Positions 26,187 to 36,200 are shown, numbered from the stretch's first letter. The stretch: 64,000 nt of DNA from DASTFP01 sp963744345 (GCA_963744345.1 CAVUTD010000027.1:62001-126000); one strand, 5' to 3'. The notes: generated from the sequence alone by a model not told the origin. Numbers and translations: made by a program.

Positions 26187-26939
26187 ATGAGCCTCTTGAT
26201 TCAAGATCTTTACGCCAACATTAGCGGCCGCGAAATCCTGAAGGGTGTTAACCTTGAGATCCCCAAGGGGGAAGTGCACGCCGTCATGGGAAAGAACGGG
26301 TCCGGGAAGAGCACTCTTGCCAAAGTGATGGCTGGCCATCCTTCCTATGAGCTCGTCCGCGGGGATGTCCTTCTCGACGGTCAAAACATCCTGGAGATGG
26401 AGCCCGACGAACGCGCCCGGGCCGGACTTTTCATGGCGTTCCAGTATCCCGTGGAAGTTCCAGGGGTGACAATTGCCAATTTTCTCAGGGCCGCGCTGCA
26501 AGCCCGCATGCCCGAGGAGGAAGAACTCGACGCCGTCGCGTACTATCAGCGACTTTACAAGAAGATGGATGGACTGAAGATTCCGCGCGAGTTCACCTCT
26601 CGTTCTGTCAATGAGGGGTTCTCTGGAGGGGAAAAGAAGCGCTGCGAGATCCTGCAACTCGCGCTGCTTGAGCCCGCTTATGCCGTGCTCGATGAGACCG
26701 ATAGTGGCCTGGATATCGATGCATTGAAAGTGGTCGCCGAAGGAGTCAACGCCTTGCGTTCTCCTGAGCGCGGATTTCTCGTGATTACCCATTACCAGCG
26801 CTTGCTCAACCATATCGTGCCCGACGTCGTCCACGTGATGGTGGACGGCCGAATCCTGCGCAGCGGCGACAAGGACCTCGCCCTCAGGCTCGAGGCTGAG
26901 GGCTACGATTGGGTCGAAAAGGAGGCCATGGCAGCTTAA
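26187..26939 (+). CDS. sufC: Fe-S cluster assembly ATPase SufC
   Basis: Soluble ABC ATPase of the SUF scaffold complex SufBC2D. Walker A GKNGSGKSTLAKVMAGHP, signature FSGGEKKRCEILQ and Walker B AVLDETDSGLDIDAL are complete, with the YPVEVPGVT segment typical of SufC. The ATG at 26187 (MSLLIQDLY) is chosen; the open frame extends into fur but that part is not protein-like. Length of 250 residues is normal. Confidence 0.97.
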   Translation: MSLLIQDLYANISGREILKGVNLEIPKGEVHAVMGKNGSGKSTLAKVMAGHPSYELVRGDVLLDGQNILEMEPDERARAGLFMAFQYPVEVPGVTIANFLRAALQARMPEEEELDAVAYYQRLYKKMDGLKIPREFTSRSVNEGFSGGEKKRCEILQLALLEPAYAVLDETDSGLDIDALKVVAEGVNALRSPERGFLVITHYQRLLNHIVPDVVHVMVDGRILRSGDKDLALRLEAEGYDWVEKEAMAA

Positions 26940-26953
26940 AGAGGAGAAAAGAA

Positions 26954-28366
26954 ATGAAAGTTGATACAAAACAAGAGATCGAAATCGATCGCTCCATCGG
27001 CGACTTTCGGTATGACGTCGATTATGAGTTCGATGCCGGCACCGGTCTAAGCGAACGAACGATCGACTATATTTGCAATGTTAAAGGTGATCCCGATTGG
27101 ATCCGCCAATTCCGCCTGGACGCCTACCGCAAATTTGTGGAGAAGCCGATGCCAACGCACTGGGCGAGCCAGGATCTTAACCACATCGTTTTCGATAAGA
27201 TTCGGTATTACCTCTCCCAGGGCACAACTCCCAAACGCTCTTGGGATGAAGTTCCCGACGAGGTAAAGCGAACGTTCGAGCGACTGGGAATCCCTGAGCA
27301 AGAGCGTAAGTTCCTCGCCGGCGTCGAAGCACAGTTCGACAGCGAGTCCGCTTACTCGAACATCAAGAAGGCTGTCGGTGAACAAGGCGTTGTCTTTGTT
27401 GGCTCGACCGAGGGTTTGCATAAGCATCCGGAGATCTTCCGTAAGTGGTTTGGCAAAGTCATCCCGAGCGGCGACAACAAGTTTAGCGCGCTCAACAGTG
27501 CGGTGTTCTCCGGAGGATCGTTCATCTATGTCCCGCCGGGCGTAAAGGTTAAGCACCCGCTTCAGGCCTACTTCCGGATCAATGCCGAGAGCTTCGGTCA
27601 ATTTGAGCGCACGCTGATTATCGCCGACGAAGGCAGCGAGGTCATGTACATGGAGGGTTGCACAGCGCCAAAGTTCGAGACGACGACCTTGCATAGCGCG
27701 GTGGTTGAATTGGTCGCCTTGCCGGGCGCGAAAATCCAATACATTACGGTTCAGAACTGGAGTCCGAATGTCTTTAACCTCGTCACCAAGCGCGGGCTTG
27801 CTCACGAAGAAGCGGAAATCAAGTGGATTGACTGCAACATCGGATCACGTCTGACCATGAAGTATCCGAGCGTCATCATGAAAGGCCGGAAAGCGCGCGG
27901 CGAAGTGATCTCGATCGCGCTGGCAGGCGACGGCCAGCATCAAGACACGGGCGCGAAGATGCTCCACGCCGCCAACGAAACGACCAGCAATATTGTGTCG
28001 AAGAGCATTAGCCTCGGGACCGGTCGCGCGACGTACCGCGGCCTGGTTCATGTGCCGAGACACCTCAAAGGTTGTAAGAACAATACGGAGTGCGATGCGC
28101 TCTTGATCAATGCCCACAGTCGCACGGACACGTATCCCGCGATTTCGGTGCGCGGCCAGGGCAATGCCTGCCAGCATGAAGCCAGTGTCAGTCAGATCAG
28201 CGAGGAGCAGATCTTTTACATGCAGCAGCGAGGAATTCCTGAAGGTGCCGCGATGAGCCTCGCCGTCAACGGCTTTGTTAACGACTTGGTCCAGCAATTT
28301 CCGATGGAATACTCCGTCGAATTGAAGCGCCTGATCGATCTTGAGATGGAAGGATCGGTTGGATAG
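26954..28366 (+). CDS. sufB: Fe-S cluster assembly protein SufB
   Basis: Core scaffold subunit with the beta-helix of the SufB/SufD family. ATG 26954 is preceded by GAGGAGAAAAG, an excellent ribosome binding site. YVPPGVKVKHPLQAYFRIN, the MEGCTAP cysteine segment, TRTDTYP-like HSRTDTYP and the C-terminal HEASVSQISEEQIFYMQQRGI are diagnostic. It is 470 residues, full length, and is the second gene of the suf unit, 14 bases after sufC. Confidence 0.97.
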   Translation: MKVDTKQEIEIDRSIGDFRYDVDYEFDAGTGLSERTIDYICNVKGDPDWIRQFRLDAYRKFVEKPMPTHWASQDLNHIVFDKIRYYLSQGTTPKRSWDEVPDEVKRTFERLGIPEQERKFLAGVEAQFDSESAYSNIKKAVGEQGVVFVGSTEGLHKHPEIFRKWFGKVIPSGDNKFSALNSAVFSGGSFIYVPPGVKVKHPLQAYFRINAESFGQFERTLIIADEGSEVMYMEGCTAPKFETTTLHSAVVELVALPGAKIQYITVQNWSPNVFNLVTKRGLAHEEAEIKWIDCNIGSRLTMKYPSVIMKGRKARGEVISIALAGDGQHQDTGAKMLHAANETTSNIVSKSISLGTGRATYRGLVHVPRHLKGCKNNTECDALLINAHSRTDTYPAISVRGQGNACQHEASVSQISEEQIFYMQQRGIPEGAAMSLAVNGFVNDLVQQFPMEYSVELKRLIDLEMEGSVG

Positions 28367-28421
28367 GGATTCGCGCCACTCTCGAGCCGGCGTAAGCGAC
28401 GTTATCAACGCCACCACTCCT

Positions 28422-29709
28422 ATGAGCGTTACAGCCACTCAAACCGTTTCCAAGGAAGCCGAACAGAATTGGCCGGCCTGGTTTCAGGAGCAACAAGCAT
28501 CGGCGTGGGCCGACTACGAAGCCACCGCTGCGCCAACCCGCACGGGACGAGCCATGGCGATTTTCGGATATCGGTTGGCTTGATCTCTCCGCATTTCAAG
28601 TAGCGGAACCGGTTTCGAGCGAAGGACGCTTGATTAACATTTCGCAAGGCTTTGGGGAGTTTTCGGGCAAGGTCGTCTTTGGGAACAACCTCCTGCTGCA
28701 TCAGGACATCGAGAGGCTTCCCGAAGGAGTGCTGCTCAAGTCGCTCGATACGGCGGCGCATGAGAATGAACCATTGTTGCGCAGGTTTTTCATGGCGCAA
28801 CCGGTTGAACTGGGTTCGCACAAATATGCAGCCTTGCATAAGGCGCGTCTGACCACAGGCGCTCTTCTCCACATCCCGAAGAACACCGAGGTCGCTCTTC
28901 CCATAGAGATCTTCCACTGGGTGGAGGGCGAGAACAGTTCGATCTTCCCGCATACGCTCATTATCTGTGGTGAAAATAGCAAGGTCACCGTCATCGATCA
29001 CTTCAAGAGCGCCGATGGCAAACGCGCATTTGCCTGCGGAGTAAACGACCTGCACTTGGAACGTGGCGCACAGTTGAACTACATCGCGGTTCAGGAATGG
29101 GCGCGAGAGTCCCTCGCCTTCCACATCAATTCCACGATTGTGGGTCGAGACGCCTCATCTACCGCGCTGAACATCAACTTCGGCGGCGGATTTGTCCGAG
29201 GCGAATCCCTTAGCCGACTCGTTGGCGAAGGAGCTCGCAGTGTCATGCTTTCCTTAAACCCAATGGAGGGTCAGCGCCGGATTGATCAACGCACCTTGCA
29301 GGATCACGCCGCTCCTCACGCCTCCAGCGACCTCCTTTATCTTAATTCGCTCGAAGATACGGCACGCTCAATCTTTGCGGGCCTCATCAAGGTTCAGCCC
29401 GGGGCGCACAAAACAGATGCGTACCAGAAGGTTCGTAATCTTATGTTGAGCGACCTGGCGGAAGCCAACTCGATGCCGGGCCTGGAGATCATGGCTGACG
29501 AAGTCCGCTGCACCCATGGTGCGACTTCGGGCGAAATCAGCGAGGAAGAGCTCTTCTATATGCAAGCACGCGGAATTCCCAAGAGCGAAGGTCGCCGCCT
29601 GATTGTTAACGGTTTCTTTCAGACTCTGCTCGAGAGGCTGGAATCGAAGACCCTTCGCGAATACTTCTCTCGCCTGATCAGCGAAAAGTTTGGCGTTCCA
29701 TCGGCTTGA
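28422..29709 (+). CDS. sufD: Fe-S cluster assembly protein SufD, interrupted by a frameshift
   Basis: SufD pairs with SufB and SufC. From ATG 28422 the frame reads MSVTATQTVSKEAEQNW through EATAAPTRT, then runs into a stop at 28581. Dropping one G from the GGG at 28544-28546 gives DEPWRFSDIGWLDLSAF, the conserved WRFT/SD motif of SufD, and connects to the long frame ending at 29709. That long frame has VGRDASSTALNINFGGGFVRGE, KTDAYQKVRNLMLSD and CTHGATSGEISEEELFYMQARGI. If translation began at 28630 instead, the N-terminal domain would be lost. The interruption in a G run is most likely a base-calling error. Confidence 0.92.
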
Positions 29710-29715
29710 AGAGCC

Positions 29716-29744
29716 GTTGAGCGCTGCGCTCTCAACTCTCTTTT
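29716..29744 (+). terminator. Candidate Rho-independent terminator after sufD
   Basis: GTTGAG at 29716-29721 pairs with CTCAAC at 29731-29736, around a GC-rich loop that can itself pair, and is followed by TCTCTTTTG. It lies just after the sufD stop and before the convergent epimerase gene. Confidence 0.5.
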
Positions 29745-29776
29745 GTTAGCGTTGCCGACGCTGATGGATTTGTGGA

Positions 29777-30670
29777 TCAAATAGGATACGATCTCTGCAG
29801 CCCCTCTCGAAAACTGATGGGGCGGTAGTCCAGGTCAGCTCGAGCTTCGCTATTATCCAGGTTCGCGTCCTGCATTACCCCTGCGATTGCATTCCAGGTC
29901 AGAATCGGCTTCTTCTGAAACTTTTCCGCAAAAAACGCGATGAGCCGGCAAAAGGGTATCGGAATCGTGACGAAAGGTTTCTCCTGTTTCACATGCTTGA
30001 GCATGAGCTTGGCCATGTCACGGATGGCAATCGCTTCGCCGCCGCTGAACGCGTAGGTCTTGCCATAGGCCTTGGGATTGCCCGCAATCGCGAGAAATCC
30101 ATTCATCAAGTCATCGCAGTGCACCGGCCTTTTTAACGCTCGGCCCGCTCCGATGAAGGGCACGAAGGGATATTTCTTCAAGTAAGCGAGGAACATGTTG
30201 AATTCCTCGCCGCCGTTTTCGTTGTAGGCGAGGGTCGGCCGCACAATCGTCCATTTCATTGCGGTCTGCTCCTTGATCATGCGCTCGGTTTCGCGCTTCG
30301 ACAGCGAATACGGTGTCGTGTGCTGATAAGTCACCGACGCAGAAGAGACGAGAATGAAATGGCTGACGCCGGCTCTTATCGAGGCGTCAATGACGTTTCG
30401 CGTTCCGACAACATTGATCTTCCGGAAGAGGCTGGGATCGTAAACAATGAGGACCGCTGCGAGGTGATAAACGGTCTCCACCCCGTCGAAACATCCCGCT
30501 AAAGTCTCGGGTTTGGTAATATCGCCGGTGCGAATGTCGACCGAGTATCCATCCAACCTGGAGCGGAAGCGGTCACTGTTATCCAGAACGCGCACTTCAA
30601 AGCCGCGATCCACTAAACCCTTAACCAGGGTCGAGCCCATCACACCGAGGCCGCCAGTAACCAAAATCAT
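29777..30670 (-). CDS. NAD-dependent epimerase/dehydratase (extended SDR)
   Basis: A 297-residue protein with VTGGLGVMGSTLVKGL (dinucleotide loop), VYHLAAVL, a serine in LVSSASV, and the catalytic YSLSK. The C-terminal half binds the substrate and is not diagnostic for a given sugar; the family also includes isomerases and reductases of sterol or flavonoid type. PIPFCRLIAFFAEKFQKK is a basic and aromatic segment like that of membrane-associated 3-beta-HSD-like members. Standalone gene, convergent with sufD. Confidence 0.82.
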   Translation of the reverse strand: MILVTGGLGVMGSTLVKGLVDRGFEVRVLDNSDRFRSRLDGYSVDIRTGDITKPETLAGCFDGVETVYHLAAVLIVYDPSLFRKINVVGTRNVIDASIRAGVSHFILVSSASVTYQHTTPYSLSKRETERMIKEQTAMKWTIVRPTLAYNENGGEEFNMFLAYLKKYPFVPFIGAGRALKRPVHCDDLMNGFLAIAGNPKAYGKTYAFSGGEAIAIRDMAKLMLKHVKQEKPFVTIPIPFCRLIAFFAEKFQKKPILTWNAIAGVMQDANLDNSEARADLDYRPISFREGLQRSYPI

Positions 30671-30880
30671 ACGCCAAGCATGTCGAAAAGCGGTGATGAT
30701 GCCATGAGCCGTTTCTCAGGCAATCCGGAATTTGAGAGCTTGCCACTCCCGCGAGCCTGTCGCTGGCCCCCGGGGACAAAAGAGCAGATCAGCATCTTTG
30801 CCAGTTTGCCAACAACGTCCCGGTAGCGCGAACTGTCCGCCAAGTTTCCCTCTTTCTTTCGGCTCGCATATCCGCGGCAT

Positions 30881-32788
30881 TCACCAACTCTTTTCATTGT
30901 CGATGAAGATCCTGTGCCACAACTCCAGGATCACAAGAGCCATGACCTGCTTCAGGTAGATAAATTCGCGGGTCTCGAGGAGGCCGAGCAGCTTCTTGAT
31001 GTACGCCGGTTCGAAATACCCGCGTTTGCGCACTTGAGCCTCATTGAGCGTCTCCGCGATGAGACGCCTGATCTGTGGATGCTCAAAGAAAAATTCCATT
31101 GGCAGAAAGAAAGGATTTTTTCTTCTCTGCGTTACCTGGGGAGGCAAAATCTTCGAAGCAATCTTCCGCTCAATAATTTTATCGCGAAACCCATTATTCT
31201 TGAGGCTCGGTGGCACGCAAAAAGCGAGTTCAATCAGGTTATGGTCGAGGAACGGAAGACGGACCTCGAGCGAATGTGCCATTGTGTTTTTGTCCTGCCG
31301 AATAATGCACCAATCCTGCAGCCATTCATCCCACTGGATCTTAAGCAGACGATCAAGGAAAAGACCCGACTTGTCTCGAAGAGGCGGAATCCATGCGTCG
31401 GTGGCCAATTGCTTAAGTTGCGACGTGTATGCCGCTGCCCTGGCTTCACGAGGCCAAAGCGTCTTCAGCGCAACGTAGTTCTGAAAAAGATTCCGAGAGC
31501 GGTAGCCACCCATAAAATCCAGAAGCCTGGCTTTGCCTTGCTGGCCAAGCTTGGCCGGGAAGACAAAAAACTTGTCCAGAAAGTTCACTGGCAATGCCCG
31601 CAGCATAGGCATGGCAAGTCTTTCATGGAGGAAGGCTGGGACTAGTTGGTGGTAGCGTTCGGCCAATTGAATGAGTTTCTGAAATGAATATCCCGCGAAG
31701 ATCTCGTCGGCTCCCTCGCCGCTGATGATCACCTTGAGATCCCGCGCCGCGCCCTCCGCAAGCTTGTAAAAGGCGATGACGAGTGCATCGCCCACAGGCC
31801 TGTCCATGTGCCAGACGATTTTGGGAAGAAGATCGAAATCTTCCGGAGCGCATTGGATTTCATGGTGATGGGTGCCGAGCAGCCGAGCTGTTTCGGCAGC
31901 ATCGTGCGTTTCGTCGCCGGGCGAGTTAAACCCGAGGGAATAGGTATTTACCTTGTTGCTCGACTCGGTCATCAATGCGACGAGCAGCGAGGAATCCACT
32001 CCGGCGCTGAGATAGCCACCCACCGGAACATCGCTGCGCATGGTGAGCCGCACCGCATTGCGCAGCATGCGCTCGGTCTCCTCGAGCAACTCGGATTGCG
32101 AAGGGTATTTGCCCGAGAAGATCGGCACATCCCAATACCGCTCGATCATCAAACTCCCGTCTTTTCTCAAGATCAACGAGTGCGCGGCGGGCAAGGTGAA
32201 GATGCCGTCGAACATCGTGCGAGGCTCGGGGACGTATCGAAGCGCCAGGTAAGCGTCGATCGCGGCGATATTACAGGCGCGCGGTACTCTGGCGCATTCC
32301 AAGATGGCTTTAATCTCGGAAGCAAAGAGAAAGCATCCGTTGCTTTGGTAGTAGTAGAACGGCTTTTGACCACAGCGATCGCGGCAAAAGAATGTCTCGC
32401 CAGTGCGCGAATCGTGCAGCGCAAACGCAAACATCCCGTTGAACTGCTTCACGCAGTCCTTACCCCATTCCTCATAGGCGTGAACGATAACTTCAGTATC
32501 CGAGCGTGTGCGAAAGCTATGTCCCTGCTCGATCAGCTGATCGTGAAGTTCGATGTAATTATAGATCTCTCCGTTGAAACAAACCGCCAGGGAGCGGTCT
32601 TCATTGTAGATCGGCTGCGATCCCCCATCCAGGTCGATGATGGAGAGTCGCCTCATCCCCATGAAGAACCGGTGCGGCTCGTCGCGATATGAACCTTCAC
32701 CGTCCGGGCCCCGATGAGCCAGGCTCTCTCCCATCCGGGCCAAGAGTCCCTCCTCGTAAAAACCGGAGAAGCCAAAAATTCCGCACAT
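30881..32788 (-). CDS. asnB: Asparagine synthase (glutamine-hydrolysing)
   Basis: Two domains: an N-terminal Ntn amidotransferase with the nucleophile Cys2 (MCGIFGFSG), HRGPDGEGSY, LSIIDLDGGSQPI and NGEIYNY; and a C-terminal synthetase domain with a PP-loop YLSAGVDSSLL and GEGADEIFAGY. The first glycine of the usual SGGxDS is Ala here. At 635 residues it is of the longer AsnB type that is frequent in polysaccharide and amidation loci, so the substrate might be something other than aspartate. The frame begins exactly at the family start. Its neighbour on the left is the epimerase on the same strand, 210 bases away. Confidence 0.92.
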   Translation of the reverse strand: MCGIFGFSGFYEEGLLARMGESLAHRGPDGEGSYRDEPHRFFMGMRRLSIIDLDGGSQPIYNEDRSLAVCFNGEIYNYIELHDQLIEQGHSFRTRSDTEVIVHAYEEWGKDCVKQFNGMFAFALHDSRTGETFFCRDRCGQKPFYYYQSNGCFLFASEIKAILECARVPRACNIAAIDAYLALRYVPEPRTMFDGIFTLPAAHSLILRKDGSLMIERYWDVPIFSGKYPSQSELLEETERMLRNAVRLTMRSDVPVGGYLSAGVDSSLLVALMTESSNKVNTYSLGFNSPGDETHDAAETARLLGTHHHEIQCAPEDFDLLPKIVWHMDRPVGDALVIAFYKLAEGAARDLKVIISGEGADEIFAGYSFQKLIQLAERYHQLVPAFLHERLAMPMLRALPVNFLDKFFVFPAKLGQQGKARLLDFMGGYRSRNLFQNYVALKTLWPREARAAAYTSQLKQLATDAWIPPLRDKSGLFLDRLLKIQWDEWLQDWCIIRQDKNTMAHSLEVRLPFLDHNLIELAFCVPPSLKNNGFRDKIIERKIASKILPPQVTQRRKNPFFLPMEFFFEHPQIRRLIAETLNEAQVRKRGYFEPAYIKKLLGLLETREFIYLKQVMALVILELWHRIFIDNEKSW

Positions 32789-33187
32789 TTGAAAGCGATG
32801 CGCCTACGCTCTGAGGGATCACCCGTCAAACAAATTGACGGCGTCCACGGCTGGGACTAGACGCTTGCAATCATCAGGAAGCAGAATGTTTCTCAACAAG
32901 CAGGATGTGCGAGGTCGATTTAGGCCTCGCTTCCAATTGTGCGCGCCGGTGTTGTTGCGTCCTCTCAAGATCGTAGTGGCAGCGCTAGTCTCCTTGAAAA
33001 ACCGGGCACATCGACGCGCGCCTCATCATAGGTTCTCTGGTAAACATGGCGCACCAGCCTACTGCTTTGCCGGACCGGCTTGTTTAATCGCTAAGCTAAC
33101 AACGATCGTGCCAACCAGGGGAGCGAGCGCGTCGCCGATCTTCGGGAATCCAACAACAGACTGCGACACGACCACAGATTGTTCCGC
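32789..33187. other. 399-base gap between divergent genes
   Basis: Lies between the starts of asnB (leftward) and the GT-C membrane protein (rightward), so two promoters are expected. A plus-strand frame at 32835-33194 is open but of poor composition and has no motif. Nothing else seen. Confidence 0.35.
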
Positions 33188-35140
33188 ATGCTAAGACTGT
33201 GGTGGAGGCAAGCCACGCGAGGGCGTCGGGCAGAGATCATCCTGGGCGCGCTGGCGGTGGCGATCGCTTTAACCTTGCTGAGTGCCCCAAAACCCTGGCA
33301 GTGGACCGCTTCGCACGGTCGCAGCATGCGCATTGTGGATTATGTGCGAATCTATTCCTGGTGGGCGGGCGCTGCGAACTGCCTTCTGATCGCTGCGCTG
33401 GCAGCGAGCGCGCGCTGGTGGATGCAGCCGTCTTGTGGCGGAGTGCTTCGCTTGCCAAGACTACCGTTTCCTCGCTGGTTCTGGCCGATGACAATTATGG
33501 CGATGCTTGTTTGCGGCTGGTTCGGTGCGCAACGTCTCCAGCAGAGCTTTTGGGACGACGAAGTCTATGCCATGCGTCGGGCGATCCATGGCCAATGGAA
33601 GCGCGATGATAAGGGTTCTGTAAGGTTTCGACCTGTCAGCTGGCACGAGACACTCTGGTTTTTTGGAAAGCCTCAGCACCAGCTCCACAGCATTGTTACC
33701 CGGCTCGTGCTGGACGCATGGCGCGCCTTGGCAAAGCCGAAGGGATTGCAATTTCGTGAGGACGTTGTGCGCCTACCTGGTTACTTCGCGGGGGTACTCT
33801 CCGTAGGCGCAGTCGCGCTGCTGCTCTGGCGGTTGGGCTTTCCCGCGGCAGGTGTTGTTGCGGCGTTCCTGATGGTACTGCACCCCTGGCATCTTAGATA
33901 CGCGACCGAAATGCGCGCCTATTCATTCATGCTGTGCCTGCTTCCATTATCGTATGTGTTCCTTATTGAGGCACTGGATAGCGGACGATGGCGTTGGTGG
34001 AGTGCGTACGGAACGGCGCTTTTTCTCCTCATGTACTCGAACGCATTGAACATCTATCCCGCGGCTGGTCTGGGTATATGCGGTCTGACAGCAATCGCTC
34101 TGCGCTGGAGAGATCCGGAAGCGAAAGTTCAGATCGGCCGGTTCGGCATCGTGACTCTGATCGCCGCAATGATTTTTCTTCAACTGATGCTGCCGTGCGT
34201 GCCGCAATTTATCGAGTACCAGAACACCACGGCGGTGCAGGGTGAAATGGATCTTCGTTGGATCTCATCCTATCTGGGGTTGTTATTCGCCGGGGCGCCG
34301 TGGAGCAGTACCGGACAGGTCGCATCGAAATACATGGAGCTGTTTCCCTGGGCGAACGCTCATCCGTTTCTCTTCGCACTAGCGGCAGGTTTGACGATTA
34401 GCTTTTTGGCTATCGGCACTTGGAGACTTCTTTCCGCTGGAACTGTTCAATCTCTTGTTGCGTTCACGCTTTTGGCACCGGCGCCCGTAGCGTATCTCAT
34501 GTCCCTCGCGCTGGGACAACACCTCTTTGAATGGTATTTGCTCTTTCTCCTGCCCGGTGTAGTAGCAATGACCGCGGCCGGCCTGGATGGTGTGCGGATG
34601 GCTCTTTCGAAACACAAGACGGGCGCCGTGGCCGGCACTCTGCTCGTGCTCGCATTTCTTTGCGGGTACTTCGCCTTCACCTTTCCACAGAGAAGCTGGC
34701 TGCTCGGGCGCCCTATCCAGCAAATCCGTGAATCGGCCGAAGCGACGCGTCCCACGCTCGATCCCTTCGCCGAGGAAAACAAAAACATACTCACGGCCAG
34801 CTTCATCGGGCCGCCCGACCCTTACGACGCGAACATTCACCTCTTCAGCTCGGTGCGCGAACTTTCAGAGCTCGCCGCGGATGCCGACAAGCAAGGCAAG
34901 GTGTTGTTTGTCAATTTCGGTTTTCTAACTACGGCGCAGATCCGTTTCCGGTCCATCCTAAGCGCTTTAGAAGATCCATCTCTTTTTGAACAAACTGCAG
35001 AGCTTCAAGGTTTCGATCCTATCAATGACCGCTTCGTCTATCGCTACAAACCAGGGGCGGCTGCTGGTCGGGACCTCGTCGCGGAATTCCAGTCAAATCA
35101 GAAGACAGACCTGATCGCCGATCCTGTCCCGGTCCACTGA
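33188..35140 (+). CDS. Multispanning membrane glycosyltransferase, GT-C (GT39/ArnT-like)
   Basis: About 650 residues with some ten to twelve hydrophobic helices. After the second span the first outside loop has SFWDDEVYAMRRAI, matching the acidic catalytic motif at this place in GT39/GT83 enzymes. HPWHLRYATEMRAYSFMLCLLPLSY is also typical of the family. The C-terminal roughly 140 residues are soluble. These enzymes use polyprenyl-phosphate sugars to glycosylate lipids or proteins outside the membrane. ATG 33188 is more likely than TTG 33179. Acceptor unknown. Confidence 0.83.
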   Translation: MLRLWWRQATRGRRAEIILGALAVAIALTLLSAPKPWQWTASHGRSMRIVDYVRIYSWWAGAANCLLIAALAASARWWMQPSCGGVLRLPRLPFPRWFWPMTIMAMLVCGWFGAQRLQQSFWDDEVYAMRRAIHGQWKRDDKGSVRFRPVSWHETLWFFGKPQHQLHSIVTRLVLDAWRALAKPKGLQFREDVVRLPGYFAGVLSVGAVALLLWRLGFPAAGVVAAFLMVLHPWHLRYATEMRAYSFMLCLLPLSYVFLIEALDSGRWRWWSAYGTALFLLMYSNALNIYPAAGLGICGLTAIALRWRDPEAKVQIGRFGIVTLIAAMIFLQLMLPCVPQFIEYQNTTAVQGEMDLRWISSYLGLLFAGAPWSSTGQVASKYMELFPWANAHPFLFALAAGLTISFLAIGTWRLLSAGTVQSLVAFTLLAPAPVAYLMSLALGQHLFEWYLLFLLPGVVAMTAAGLDGVRMALSKHKTGAVAGTLLVLAFLCGYFAFTFPQRSWLLGRPIQQIRESAEATRPTLDPFAEENKNILTASFIGPPDPYDANIHLFSSVRELSELAADADKQGKVLFVNFGFLTTAQIRFRSILSALEDPSLFEQTAELQGFDPINDRFVYRYKPGAAAGRDLVAEFQSNQKTDLIADPVPVH

Positions 35141-35226
35141 AAACCGACTATCTTCGTGGCTGCGTCCTGTTTTATCGCGTTGGACTTCTCCGCCTTGTAG
35201 CTCGTTGGTTCAATGCAGCCTGTCCC

Positions 35227-35544
35227 TTAATGGGTCACCCACTCTCCAGCACCACAGATACCTGAATTATTTGCCCGGCGGCCAACTAGGAAGGGTGAAT
35301 GATTGACGTGGCAATTACACGCGTTGCAGGTAACCGCCACCTGATGTTCTCTCATGAGAGCAGCCAGCGGTTCAACATCCATCGCATTCGCCTGCACAAC
35401 CACGAAGCGGCTGCGGGGCGTTCTTGACGCGAGCTGCTGCGCGAAAACAGGATCGAGGTCGCCCAGCACGATCCGGTCAAAACAGTCGAATTCGTGAAGC
35501 TTCTGTCCGATGACGGAACCAACGCCGCCAATCCCAATGACCAT
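35227..35544 (-). pseudogene. Saccharopine dehydrogenase-like N-terminal fragment
   Basis: From ATG 35544 the sequence reads MVIGIGGVGSVIGQKL and then LGDLDPVFAQQLASRTP and DVEPLAALMREHQVAVTCNAC. This is the Rossmann domain of the saccharopine dehydrogenase/carboxynorspermidine dehydrogenase family. Homology stops after about 80 residues and the frame closes at about 105 residues, where intact members have near 400. No continuation was found in the other frames. It looks like a truncated remnant. Confidence 0.65.
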
Positions 35545-35678
35545 TGCATTTGCCACAACTAGACCCCGTTTCTGCTGGGACCCTCGCTTATCAAAGGCTA
35601 AACGTCGCGAAGGCATTCGGCAAGCTGACAGGCTTTGCTATCGACGCGACGGCCGAAAGAGCCTAGGAGGATCGCACG

Positions 35679-36200
35679 ATGAGAAATGCCGGCTTTGGAA
35701 TTTCTTTCAGCTTGTTTGTGCTGATATCCAGCGGCGCAATGGGCCAGCTTTCCGATATTCAAATCTCGGCTTCACCCAGGAAGCTTGATGAACAAAGGGA
35801 TCGCCAGCAAGGAAATCTCACGATCACAACTAAGGAAATCGCTTACAAGGTGTCCGTCGAGAACCGAACTTTCAAAACCCTGCCGGAACTTCTCTTGAAG
35901 TACATGATTTTCTACATCGATCCGAAACCGGGAACTGACCAGAAGCCCATCGAAACCTTCCACACCGGAAGCGAAATGCTGCGCCAGCTTGCCAGTAATC
36001 GGACGACAACATTTGAAACGTCACCAATCAAGCTTATCAAGGAAGAACTCGACGCCGGTTGGTATTGGGTCGGCAGCGGAAGATCTCGTTTGAAGGATCG
36101 TGTGACGGGAGTTTGGATTCGCGCCTATTCTAATGACAAGCTCGTCGGAGAATACTGCAATCCAACGTCCATTTCGAAGACACGGGAGTGGAAAGAATAG
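35679..36200 (+). CDS. Hypothetical secreted protein
   Basis: A 173-residue protein with a clear signal peptide (MRNAGFGISFSLFVLISSGAMGQ) and a good ribosome binding site (AGGAGG just upstream of ATG 35679). The mature part is polar and beta-rich (TKEIAYKVSVENRTFK, YMIFYIDPKP, FETSPIKLIKEELDAGWYWVGSGRS), with one cysteine. It might be a small beta-sandwich of the periplasm. I do not recognise a family. No operon partner: downstream is a convergent transferase gene. Confidence 0.7.
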   Translation: MRNAGFGISFSLFVLISSGAMGQLSDIQISASPRKLDEQRDRQQGNLTITTKEIAYKVSVENRTFKTLPELLLKYMIFYIDPKPGTDQKPIETFHTGSEMLRQLASNRTTTFETSPIKLIKEELDAGWYWVGSGRSRLKDRVTGVWIRAYSNDKLVGEYCNPTSISKTREWKE

